DNA of 64,000 nt, from NCBI RefSeq assembly GCF_004339545.1, contig NZ_SMGD01000002.1, positions 56,010-120,009 on the forward strand. The letters run 5' to 3'. This document shows positions 1 through 7,712 of the stretch, one piece after another; the first letter of the stretch is position 1; every line of letters starts with the position of its first letter. Both the position numbers and the translations under genes were made by a program. The notes beneath the pieces are model-generated. The model was not told the DNA's origin, searched no databases, and saw nothing but the letters and a program-made list of their open reading frames with translations. The stretch is from Celerinatantimonas diazotrophica. Lineage in GTDB: Bacteria > Pseudomonadota > Gammaproteobacteria > Enterobacterales > Celerinatantimonadaceae.

Positions 1-1339
1 TACTGTTGAGCACATATGACTCCAGCATCGTATCATAGGCGATTCCTTTGAGATTGATGCCAGCACGAGCTAAGACACTCTTATCATATTTAAGATTTTG
101 CCCTACTTTTTTAAGCTCGGCGTTTTCTAACAGTGGTTTTAGTTTGCTGAGCACTTGTTCTCGTTCAAGCTGCTGAGGGGCATCCGGATAATCATGACCA
201 ATCGGTAAATAAGCGGCTTCCCCCTCTTTAACCGCAAACGATAATCCAACTAAATCCGCCTGCATATAATTAAGCGATGTTGTTTCAGTATCCACGGCAA
301 CTAGCTCGGCGTTTTTTAATTTATCACACCAATGATCTAACTGCTCTGTGGTTAAAATAAGCTCATAATCCCCAGCTTTCATGGCAACATCTGGTGAGCC
401 CTCATTGGCCGAATTTGCCTGAGCGGATTCGGTAGGCATAATCGCCGCCGCACCTTTGTCAGCATTATCGCGCTCTTTTGCTTCTAACAGCTGCGACAAC
501 CAGCGATTAAATTCCATCTGACCAAATAGCTCAACGAGTTTATCTTGGTCAGCCGGGCGAATGGTTAAATCATCACAGCTAAGTGATAACGGCACATTCG
601 TGCGAATCGTCGCCAATTGATAAGAAAGCGGCAACTGGTCGGCAAACGCCCGCAAATTTTCCCCGATTTTACCTTTAATCTCATCCTGGTGAGCAAGCAG
701 TGCATCCAGCGAACCATAGGCATCCAACCATTTGACGGCCGTTTTAGGGCCACATTTGGGAACCCCGGGAATGTTATCGACGTTATCCCCCATCAGCGCT
801 AGATAATCGATGATCTGCGCAGGTGTGACACCATATTTCTCTTTTACCTTTTCAGCATCGAGCAAAGTATTCGTCATGGTATTAACCAGCATGATCTGGT
901 CATCTACCAATTGCGCCATATCCTTATCCCCGGTACTGATCAGCACATTACGCCCGCTCTTAGAAGCCTGCTTGGCTAAAGTTCCAATAACATCATCTGC
1001 TTCGACCCCAGGTTCAACAATCAGCGGCAACCCCATCGCCTTAATGATGGCATGCAGGGGTTCTATCTGGGTACGCAGATCATCTGGCATCGGTGGTCGA
1101 TTGGCCTTGTAATCTGAAAATAAATCATGTCGAAAATTTTTGCCTTTGGCATCAAAGATCACCGCAATTTGTTCAGGATTCACCTGATTAAGCAAACTGC
1201 GCAACATATTCACGACCCCATATACGGCGCCAGTGGCTTCACCTTTGGAATTAGTCAGATGAGGTGGTGCATAATATGCGCGAAAAAGGTAGGAAGAACC
1301 GTCAATTAAAACCAGCGGATTGTCAGCAATTGTTGCCAT
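1..1339 (-). CDS. polA: DNA polymerase I, N-terminal part (cut by window edge)
   Basis: Pol I fills gaps after repair and removes Okazaki primers. About 446 residues are visible, reading leftward from the ATG at 1337-1339 (protein begins MATIADNPLVLIDGSSYLFR); the polymerase domain lies beyond the left edge. Residues 1 to about 290 are the 5'-nuclease (FEN) domain, with acidic motifs in DGSSYLFRAY, VEADDVIGTLA and STGDKDMAQLV. From about residue 325 comes the 3'-5' exonuclease domain, with VAVDTETTSL and KVGQNLKYD, so the proofreading acids appear intact. The nearby ATG at 1344-1346 is out of frame and soon hits a stop, which supports the chosen start. The upstream ribosome site is weak (GAGA). 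Confidence 0.97.
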   Translation of the reverse strand, partial: MATIADNPLVLIDGSSYLFRAYYAPPHLTNSKGEATGAVYGVVNMLRSLLNQVNPEQIAVIFDAKGKNFRHDLFSDYKANRPPMPDDLRTQIEPLHAIIKAMGLPLIVEPGVEADDVIGTLAKQASKSGRNVLISTGDKDMAQLVDDQIMLVNTMTNTLLDAEKVKEKYGVTPAQIIDYLALMGDNVDNIPGVPKCGPKTAVKWLDAYGSLDALLAHQDEIKGKIGENLRAFADQLPLSYQLATIRTNVPLSLSCDDLTIRPADQDKLVELFGQMEFNRWLSQLLEAKERDNADKGAAAIMPTESAQANSANEGSPDVAMKAGDYELILTTEQLDHWCDKLKNAELVAVDTETTSLNYMQADLVGLSFAVKEGEAAYLPIGHDYPDAPQQLEREQVLSKLKPLLENAELKKVGQNLKYDKSVLARAGINLKGIAYDTMLESYVLNS

Positions 1340-1436
1340 TAGCCATTCTCTATATCAAAGCAGGATATGCACGGCATAATGCCACAGCTGAGCTAAAAGC
1401 ACCAAGGTATCAATACCATGCACAACTCGGAAAACC

Positions 1437-1445
1437 TGTGGATAA
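1437..1445 (-). promoter_or_regulatory. DnaA-box consensus upstream of polA
   Basis: Plus strand TGTGGATAA is the complement of the perfect DnaA box TTATCCACA, about 100 bp upstream of the polA start. A related 9-mer, TGTGGAAAA (one mismatch), is at 1578-1586. A perfect 9-mer is expected about 0.5 times by chance in a window of this size, so function is unproven. Confidence 0.35.
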
Positions 1446-1529
1446 CTCTGTTACTAAAAAAAAGAAAATCCTTCCACTTTTATAGCTAAAAAGTAGAATA
1501 AATAATAAACATTCATAAAAAACAACAAG

Positions 1530-1555
1530 TTAAAGAAGTTAATCAACTTCTTTAA
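1530..1555 (-). terminator. AT-rich hairpin, possible terminator of the 109-residue gene
   Basis: An 11-bp perfect stem (TTAAAGAAGTT / AACTTCTTTAA) with a 4-nt loop. Read on the minus strand it is followed by CTTGTTGTTTTTT, so it could stop transcription coming from the gene at 1724-2053. The stem is poor in G and C, which makes it a weak candidate. Confidence 0.35.
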
Positions 1556-1723
1556 ACGGGGGATAATCTAACTTCGCGTGTGGAAAAACTCATTTCATGC
1601 ATCCAATGCTAAGACTCTATCCCTTATGTTTCTGGTTCTTAACTTATTACTTGCCTCAATCGGCTATAGGCAGACGAAACCAATGTACTAATATCAATTA
1701 GTACCGTTAACCAATGGACAACT

Positions 1724-2053
1724 TTAACCACGAGGAACATCAATATAACGAGATAAGTAACTGCATAATTCACTGGCAGCGTCGCAAAAATGCTCGCTAA
1801 CCTGCAGCTCAAACCATAGCGTAGACGTCAAATTGCAATAACGCAATAGCCAAAAATGCTGCAAATGGACCGGCCAAACGAGCCAATCGGCCCCATATTC
1901 AGGAGTAACTGGCTGATCAAAAGCGTCTTTTAGCCACTGAGTAATCACTCGTTCACTCAGCACATCAAATGGCAAAAGTTCGATCGTGGCCTCATTATCA
2001 CGAATAATCCAGCGGCGAAATCGCATCATCGCTCCACTTTCATCCTCAGACAT
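1724..2053 (-). CDS. Small hypothetical protein, 109 aa
   Basis: Not recognised. The product is 109 residues, soluble, rich in tryptophan and other aromatics (for example ADWLVWPVHLQHFWLL), with no signal peptide or membrane segment. A better ribosome site (TGGAG) precedes the tandem ATGs at 2024-2029, so translation may begin there and give about 100 residues starting MRFRRWIIRD. It lies between polA and a phosphatase gene, all on the same strand, with a possible hairpin terminator downstream at 1530-1555. The composition resembles a folded small protein, not random sequence, but no function can be given. Confidence 0.6.
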   Translation of the reverse strand: MSEDESGAMMRFRRWIIRDNEATIELLPFDVLSERVITQWLKDAFDQPVTPEYGADWLVWPVHLQHFWLLRYCNLTSTLWFELQVSEHFCDAASELCSYLSRYIDVPRG

Positions 2054-2276
2054 CTTAACCAGAGAGATTTACCGAAAAACACAACATTGGAAAAGCACGA
2101 ATTCTCATTGACTCACAAGCTTAATATCAGTGTCCCTCACAAGGGGGGGCAAATTTACTACGAAAGGCGCAATGATCCAAGCGATCTGCCAATTATTTTT
2201 TACATGATGATTAAATAGATATCGAAATATTTGATTGCCGCTGTGATTCACTCTACTTTTAGCCCAACCAAGGCCG

Positions 2277-2879
2277 TTACCGATGAAGCAAATGAGCACA
2301 ATCAATGAACTCGAGCTGTTTCTGATCGAAATAGAAATACCCATCTTGAGGGCGAGACTGCTCAAAGATCTGGTCATCATCCAGGTTGACTAATGTAGCC
2401 CGTAACACCGACCCTGTTAAAGCATGGCTGACCACAATCACATGCGCAGGGGTTGCCGGATCATTTAACCAACTCAATAGCCGTGTTTGCACGGCACTTA
2501 ACGATTCAGCCTCCGGGGCATTAAGATACCAATCACGCATACTGGAAAACTCTGGATGCTCAGCCTTAATTCCAGAAGCCACTTTTGCTTCCCACTCACC
2601 CAACGAAAATTCCATTAACCGTTCGTCAGTGCCAATCTGGCCATCCTCTCGTGACAATGCCCGCGCAATCCAGCGGGCCGTTTGTATGGTGCGCCCAAGT
2701 GGGCTGGCAACGATCGCAAATGAACTGATATGGTCACGCTGAGCTAATGAGCTTCCCACCGCTTGCGCCTGACGCTCTCCCAAAGCGGTTAAGTCAGAGT
2801 TACACTGGCCCTGCAATCGCGAGGCTGCGTTATATTCGGTTTGTCCATGACGGACGATATACAACTGTTTGGCAGGCAT
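2277..2879 (-). CDS. Histidine phosphatase family protein (phosphoglycerate mutase-like)
   Basis: A branch-1 histidine phosphatase of 200 residues. The catalytic RHG motif sits at the N-terminus (LYIVRHGQTEYNAASRLQGQ), followed by SPLGRTIQTA with the second active-site arginine, the acidic residue in RLMEFSLGEWE, and the second catalytic histidine in VIVVSHALTGSVLRA. The ATG at 2877-2879 is preferred over an upstream in-frame start because GAAGAG lies just before it and the family normally begins a few residues before the RHG motif. The substrate cannot be read from sequence. A GpmB- or CobC-type phosphatase acting on small phosphoesters is plausible. Confidence 0.9.
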   Translation of the reverse strand: MPAKQLYIVRHGQTEYNAASRLQGQCNSDLTALGERQAQAVGSSLAQRDHISSFAIVASPLGRTIQTARWIARALSREDGQIGTDERLMEFSLGEWEAKVASGIKAEHPEFSSMRDWYLNAPEAESLSAVQTRLLSWLNDPATPAHVIVVSHALTGSVLRATLVNLDDDQIFEQSRPQDGYFYFDQKQLEFIDCAHLLHR

Positions 2880-2976
2880 GATAGACAACTCTTCAAACAA
2901 AACAACAGCCAACTAGTATACCGCGAAGTGCTTATCAACTCATCTGCGCTGCGAACACCTCAGCATAGACTAAAAA

Positions 2977-3930
2977 TTATAACCATCCACGATGTTTAAA
3001 GTACCAATAAGGCGCAAAACCAGAGAGGATCATCAGCCCGATGGCCCATGGGTAACCATAGCTCCAGTGTAGCTCAGGCATAAACTTAAAGTTCATCCCA
3101 TACAAACTCGCCACCAGCGTAGGCGGCAGAAAAACGACCGAGGCAATCGAGAAAATTTTGATGATCTTGTTCTGTTCGATATTAATAAATCCTTGGGTTG
3201 AATCCATCAAGAAGTTAATTTTATCGAACAAAAAGGTGGTGTGAGACATCAACGTATCCACATCTCGCATAATCTCGCGCAACGTTTCAGCGTATTCATG
3301 CTGAGTCCGTAAGTGACGCAATAAAAAGGAGATATCGCGCTGTGTATCCATCAAACACAAGCGAATTTTCCCGTTACTATCTTCTAAACGGGCGAGTTTT
3401 TCGATCACCGTATCGAGCTCGGTTTCATGCTCTTCTAAAACCAAGTGGCTGACCCCTTCGAGCTGGCGATGCAAATCTTCTAAGGTATCCGCGTGGTTTT
3501 CCACTTTATGCTCAAGCAGTGTTACCAAAAGCTCTGCTGGTGATTCAACAGCAATCTGAGCTCGACGCGCCCGCATCCGTAACAATCGAAAATCTGCAAT
3601 CTCACCTTCGCGAACCGTGATCAGACGATTCTTTTGTAAAATACAGGCAACGGTGGTCGTACGATGACGCCCTTCACTCTGACTTAAAAAAAGTGAATGC
3701 ACATGAATCCCCGCCTGATCGACAAAACATCGGGCCGATGCTTCAATCTCTTCAACATCATTCGATTCTGGCAGGTCAGTACTTAACAGACTCTGCAGCT
3801 GAAGGCGCTCCTCATCATTCGGTTCGTTCATGTCAATCCAGTCGGCTTCATGTAATAACTGCAAGACATTATCTTCGGTTGATTGAATCTCGTGAATCAA
3901 TCCCCCTTGAATTCTAAAGAATCTCAGCAT
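2977..3930 (-). CDS. corA: Magnesium/cobalt transporter CorA
   Basis: An inner-membrane Mg2+ channel of 317 residues, the usual CorA length (E. coli 316). It has a large cytoplasmic N-terminal region with long helices (around residues 130-240), then two C-terminal membrane segments. The signature YGMNF sits at the end of the first segment (VASLYGMNFKFMPE), and the protein ends in a basic tail (YFKHRGWL). It is a single gene here, separated from recQ by about 150 bp. In E. coli corA is also near rarD, recQ and uvrD, so the neighbourhood is conserved. Confidence 0.97.
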   Translation of the reverse strand: MLRFFRIQGGLIHEIQSTEDNVLQLLHEADWIDMNEPNDEERLQLQSLLSTDLPESNDVEEIEASARCFVDQAGIHVHSLFLSQSEGRHRTTTVACILQKNRLITVREGEIADFRLLRMRARRAQIAVESPAELLVTLLEHKVENHADTLEDLHRQLEGVSHLVLEEHETELDTVIEKLARLEDSNGKIRLCLMDTQRDISFLLRHLRTQHEYAETLREIMRDVDTLMSHTTFLFDKINFLMDSTQGFINIEQNKIIKIFSIASVVFLPPTLVASLYGMNFKFMPELHWSYGYPWAIGLMILSGFAPYWYFKHRGWL

Positions 3931-4078
3931 GCATCCTCTCCAATGTACTCGATATGCAACTCCAGCAGCGCAGTAGCGCGACCTTGTTTTAATTAATAAT
4001 CATGTTGATGCCAATGTTTAGATCATAAGCTATTTTTATGACATCTTTGTATTTTTAACTTAAATCCGGGAGCCGCTT

Positions 4079-5872
4079 TTAAGCGGACAGTGGATTATTC
4101 TGATAACGGATAATCGCGTCAAGGAAAGCTTGCCCGTATCGTTCCAATTTTTTATGGCCCACACCCGAGATATTTAATAATTCTCGTTCATTGGTTGGCA
4201 GTTGCTGCACCATCTCAATTAATGAGGCATCGTTAAACACCACAAATGGCGGCACTTCTTCTTCATCAGCCAGTTGTTTACGCAACCTTCGAAGAAGGGC
4301 AAAGAGTCGTTTGTCATAAAATGTAACGGGTTTATGCCGTTTGGACGCTACATCAAGACGAGGAACAGCCAGCTCCAGTGCTACATCACCGCGCAAAACC
4401 GCGCGTGCGGCCTGGGTCAGCTGTAACACCGACCCGCGAGTAATATTTTGAGTCAATAACCCAAGATGAATCAGTTGGCGCAAGACACTCATCCAGTGGT
4501 CATGAGAGCGATTCTTACCAATACCATGAGTTGAAAGCTGCTGGTGTCCTTGCTCGACGATTCGCTGATTTAAGCTACCTCGCAATACCTCAATCACATA
4601 ACCAATCCCATAGGATTGATTAAGCCGATACACACAGGAAAGCGCTTTTTGTGCATCTTCAAGGCCATCATAACGCTGAGGTGGATCTAAGCAGACATCG
4701 CAATTACCACACGGCTCGGCATGATAATCGCCAAAGTAGTTCAGCAGCACTTGGCGCCGACAGGTTTGTGCTTCAGCAAATGCCACCATCGCATTAAATT
4801 TGTGACTTTCCACCCGACGTTGGCGCTCATCGCTAGTTTCATCGATCATCCGCCGAATACGTGCCGCATCTGACGGATCATAAAACATCACCGCTTCAGT
4901 CGGCAAACCATCTCGGCCGCCACGTCCCGTTTCCTGATAATAAGCCTCAATATTCCGCGGGATATCATAATGAATCACATAGCGAACATTGGGTTTGTCG
5001 ATCCCCATGCCGAATGCAACAGTTGCCACAACGATGCTCAGTTCGTCACGCTGAAACGCTTCTTGAACTCGTTGGCGTTCAGCTAAACCTAATCGAGCAT
5101 GATAGGCTGCTGCCGAGTACCCTTGCCCGGTTAATTTAGACGCTAATTCTTCGACTCTTCGCCGGCTTGTACAATAGATAATACCGCATTCATCATGGTG
5201 TGCCTTGACGAAATCTTGCAATTGTTGCCAAGGACGATATTTTTCCTGAACGGTGTAGCGGATATTAGGCCGATCAAAACTAGCCTGATACAGAAACGGA
5301 TTTTGCAGCTGTAACCGCGACAAAATATCTTCTCGAGTCGTTTGATCGGCTGTAGCCGTCAGCGCAATGACCGGTAACTGACTAAAACGAGCTTTAATCT
5401 GCCCCAAGGCACTATATTCAGGACGAAAATCATGTCCCCACTGCGAAATACAATGGGCTTCATCAATCGCTAAGAGCTTCACTTGCCATGATTCAAAATT
5501 ACTTAAGAAGTCACCATGTAATAATCGCTCAGGGGAGACATATAACAATTTAATTTCACGACGAATTAACTGACCAAACAGCGCCTGAGTCTGTTCCCAA
5601 CTCAACGTAGAATTTAAATATGCAGCATTGACGCCATTGCGCAACAACGCATCGACCTGATCTTTCATCAGCGAGATCAGCGGTGACACCACAACAGTCA
5701 GGCCATCGAGCAACATCGCCGGCACCTGATAACAGAGCGATTTACCGCCGCCGGTTGGCATCAATACCAACGAATCCCGACCAGCTAATACTTGCTCAAC
5801 AATACTCGCCTGACCCGGGCGAAAATCATGGTAACCAAATACATTTTGCAGCACTTGTTGGGCAGATTTCAT
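4079..5872 (-). CDS. recQ: ATP-dependent DNA helicase RecQ
   Basis: A 3'-5' superfamily-2 helicase of the RecF recombination pathway, 597 residues. Visible in order: Walker A (LMPTGGGKSLCYQVPA), DEAH box with the RecQ aromatic loop (DEAHCISQWGHDFRPEY), motif VI (YYQETGRGGRDG), the four-cysteine zinc site (C at CRRQVLL, then CGNCDVC), a winged-helix region, and a C-terminal HRDC domain (about residues 520-590). It is slightly shorter than E. coli RecQ (609). It is divergent from the AbiTii-like gene at 6113 with a 240-bp gap between them. Confidence 0.97.
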   Translation of the reverse strand: MKSAQQVLQNVFGYHDFRPGQASIVEQVLAGRDSLVLMPTGGGKSLCYQVPAMLLDGLTVVVSPLISLMKDQVDALLRNGVNAAYLNSTLSWEQTQALFGQLIRREIKLLYVSPERLLHGDFLSNFESWQVKLLAIDEAHCISQWGHDFRPEYSALGQIKARFSQLPVIALTATADQTTREDILSRLQLQNPFLYQASFDRPNIRYTVQEKYRPWQQLQDFVKAHHDECGIIYCTSRRRVEELASKLTGQGYSAAAYHARLGLAERQRVQEAFQRDELSIVVATVAFGMGIDKPNVRYVIHYDIPRNIEAYYQETGRGGRDGLPTEAVMFYDPSDAARIRRMIDETSDERQRRVESHKFNAMVAFAEAQTCRRQVLLNYFGDYHAEPCGNCDVCLDPPQRYDGLEDAQKALSCVYRLNQSYGIGYVIEVLRGSLNQRIVEQGHQQLSTHGIGKNRSHDHWMSVLRQLIHLGLLTQNITRGSVLQLTQAARAVLRGDVALELAVPRLDVASKRHKPVTFYDKRLFALLRRLRKQLADEEEVPPFVVFNDASLIEMVQQLPTNERELLNISGVGHKKLERYGQAFLDAIIRYQNNPLSA

Positions 5873-6112
5873 GACTGATTCTTTTACTTCTTGGCGTTGC
5901 GGAACTCAACTTTCATGAGGACCATCAAGCAGATAGGAACAGGTAAATGACACGACCGAAGGGCATCACAGCTTAGATGCATATAGTTTACCTTACCAGA
6001 CTAAAACCGCAATCTCCTCAGCGAGCAAAAAAGCGAGCAAAAAATAGTCGAATAGAGCCAAATCAGCAGCTATACTTATTATCTGTTCTTTAGAAAATTC
6101 CGGGAGGTCGTT

Positions 6113-6727
6113 ATGACAATGAGTCAGACCAATGCGCGTAATCAGATTGACGCGTACATTCGGGAGCTACTAGCCTACAGTGAAGAACAGCTTGATAAAT
6201 TACCACATAATCAGGCACTCAAAATCTGGTTAGAAAAGGAAATCCAAGGCTACGAAGCAGGAGATCTGTTGCCTGAATGTCGACATATCGCCTGTCAACA
6301 TCAGGGATTGTTTGCTAATCAACTGGGTCAACCGGGTCGCTTAGAATTTATTCGGCCCAGCGCGCTTGCAGCTAGAGATCGCTGCCATGTTCAGTATATG
6401 GCGCTGCGATCACCACTGTGTCAATATCTGGAAGTAACTCAGGTGGTTCGCCAACCATGGCCAGAGCAATTTATCGAGCGATATAAACACGACCTTATCC
6501 CAGGGTTAGTTTGCCTGCAGGCTTGGCAAATCATTGATACTCCACCTGTAAGCCGAATGTTAGCTGGTATGCTTGAACATCTGCGTCAATTATTACTAGA
6601 TGCCGGTGATGAACATTTTGACGCTTTCAATGCTTTTTTATGTGAGTTGGGTGGTCATTACCCACTGCTCAAACCCCTTTGGGAATCAAGACCCACTCAT
6701 AAATTAGGGTCTCAGGTATACTGCTAG
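6113..6727 (+). CDS. AbiTii-like protein of unknown function
   Basis: A 204-residue soluble protein. The first 60-70 residues (helical, then IWLEKEIQGYEAGDLLPECR) resemble the AbiTii domain of some abortive-infection proteins, whose hallmark is a W-x-x-x-E-L-x-G-Y-x-x-x-x-x-P-x-Y-R pattern. This match is by eye and is an inference. The remaining 130 residues are not recognised. The start at 6113 is well supported by GGGAGG five bases upstream. It lies between recQ and rarD, a position where enterobacteria carry yigI or pldA. No toxin, nuclease or membrane segment is visible. Confidence 0.7.
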   Translation: MTMSQTNARNQIDAYIRELLAYSEEQLDKLPHNQALKIWLEKEIQGYEAGDLLPECRHIACQHQGLFANQLGQPGRLEFIRPSALAARDRCHVQYMALRSPLCQYLEVTQVVRQPWPEQFIERYKHDLIPGLVCLQAWQIIDTPPVSRMLAGMLEHLRQLLLDAGDEHFDAFNAFLCELGGHYPLLKPLWESRPTHKLGSQVYC

Positions 6728-6737
6728 ATTTTATTGC

Positions 6738-6807
6738 TGGCATAGTGTTTTCCTGCTAGCTTTAGTCGTTTGACTAAAAATACTTATAAAACGCCAACAC
6801 TATGCCA
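6738..6807 (+). repeat. 12-bp inverted repeat enclosing a second hairpin, overlapping the rarD start
   Basis: TGGCATAGTGTT at 6738-6749 is perfectly complementary to AACACTATGCCA at 6796-6807. Between the arms, TTTAGTC (6761-6767) pairs with GACTAAA (6772-6778). The rarD ATG (6802-6804) lies inside the right arm, and no ribosome-binding site precedes it. In RNA the fold would bury the start codon. It could equally be a DNA operator. Confidence 0.6.
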
Positions 6808-7704
6808 CAGCCCAACACGCAGATTCGCCAAGGCGTTCTCTATGCTCTGAGCGCTTATGGTTTATGGGGAATTGCCCCTATTTATTTTAAACAGCTCGGC
6901 GCTATTGATGCTTTTGAGATTCTCTCCCATCGAGTCATCTGGTCTTGTGTATTTATCGCTATATTACTCTTTATTACCAAAGGCTGGGGCCAAGTGCATC
7001 GAGTGCTCCAGAATCCGCGTCAGTTACTGGTATTATTTCTTACATCACTGCTCATTGGCGCCAACTGGCTAACCTACATCTGGGCCATTAATAATGATCA
7101 CCTGCTGGAGGCCAGTTTAGGTTATTTTATTAATCCACTGGTGAATGTAGTGGTCGGTATGATTTTCTTGCAGGAACGTTTTCGCCGCCTGCAATGGTTT
7201 GCGGTTATTTTAGCCGCATTAGGTGTTGCCGTTGAGATCATTAAATTTGGCTCCCTACCGTGGATCGCTATTACCTTGGCTTTCACTTTTAGCTTTTATG
7301 GCCTACTGCGTAAGCAGCTCAAGCTCGGGGCCTTGAGTGGATTGTGCATCGAAACCACCGTGTTATTACCGATAGCGCTCATTTATTTAACTGGCTTTGA
7401 TCATTCCACTAGCAGAAATTTACTGAACAACCCTCTCCCACTCGATCTGTTGCTGATTAGCGCCGGCATTGTCACCACCGTTCCCTTGCTCTTTTTTGCC
7501 GGAGCGGCTACTCGCCTGCGTCTATCCACCCTTGGCTTTTTTCAGTATATCGCGCCCACTTTGATGTTCCTGCTCGCGGTCATTGGCTACTCTGAACCGT
7601 TTTCAATCGATAAACTTATCACTTTTGGTTTTATTTGGGTTGCGCTAGTGATCTTTGTTATCGATGCCACATTAGAGCGCCGCCGACGGATCGGCGCGCC
7701 CTAA
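6802..7704 (+). CDS. rarD: EamA-family transporter RarD
   Basis: An inner-membrane drug/metabolite-family permease of 300 residues with about ten hydrophobic segments. The N-terminus (RQGVLYALSAYGLWGIAPIYFKQL) matches the RarD family, which names the gene; the E. coli product was tied to chloramphenicol phenotypes, but the substrate is not known. The start is fixed by this N-terminal match, yet no Shine-Dalgarno sequence is present, and the ATG sits inside a 12-bp inverted-repeat arm. The gene runs convergently to uvrD with only 8 bp between them. Confidence 0.93.
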   Translation: MPQPNTQIRQGVLYALSAYGLWGIAPIYFKQLGAIDAFEILSHRVIWSCVFIAILLFITKGWGQVHRVLQNPRQLLVLFLTSLLIGANWLTYIWAINNDHLLEASLGYFINPLVNVVVGMIFLQERFRRLQWFAVILAALGVAVEIIKFGSLPWIAITLAFTFSFYGLLRKQLKLGALSGLCIETTVLLPIALIYLTGFDHSTSRNLLNNPLPLDLLLISAGIVTTVPLLFFAGAATRLRLSTLGFFQYIAPTLMFLLAVIGYSEPFSIDKLITFGFIWVALVIFVIDATLERRRRIGAP

Positions 7705-7712
7705 AAAGGGAC

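Larger units (their letters stand above)
1340..1723. other. polA upstream region, no gene seen
   Basis: No coding sequence is supported here. Visible elements are a perfect DnaA-box 9-mer at 1437-1445, a one-mismatch box at 1578-1586, and an AT-rich hairpin at 1530-1555. Short open frames inside it have no recognisable product. The polA promoter should lie here, but no strong -35/-10 pair stands out. Confidence 0.5.

Noticed and set aside
565..1485. Short open frames over polA and its upstream region
   Set aside because: They lie on the opposite strand or other frames of polA and show no family features; polA is clear from its translated motifs.
2105..2380. 91-residue open frame on the minus strand
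   Set aside because: It overlaps the phosphatase gene in another frame and has no recognisable domain or good ribosome site.
4070..4085. Palindrome CCGCTTTTAAGCGG at the recQ stop as a terminator
   Set aside because: No U-tract follows on either strand, so it was not listed as a terminator.
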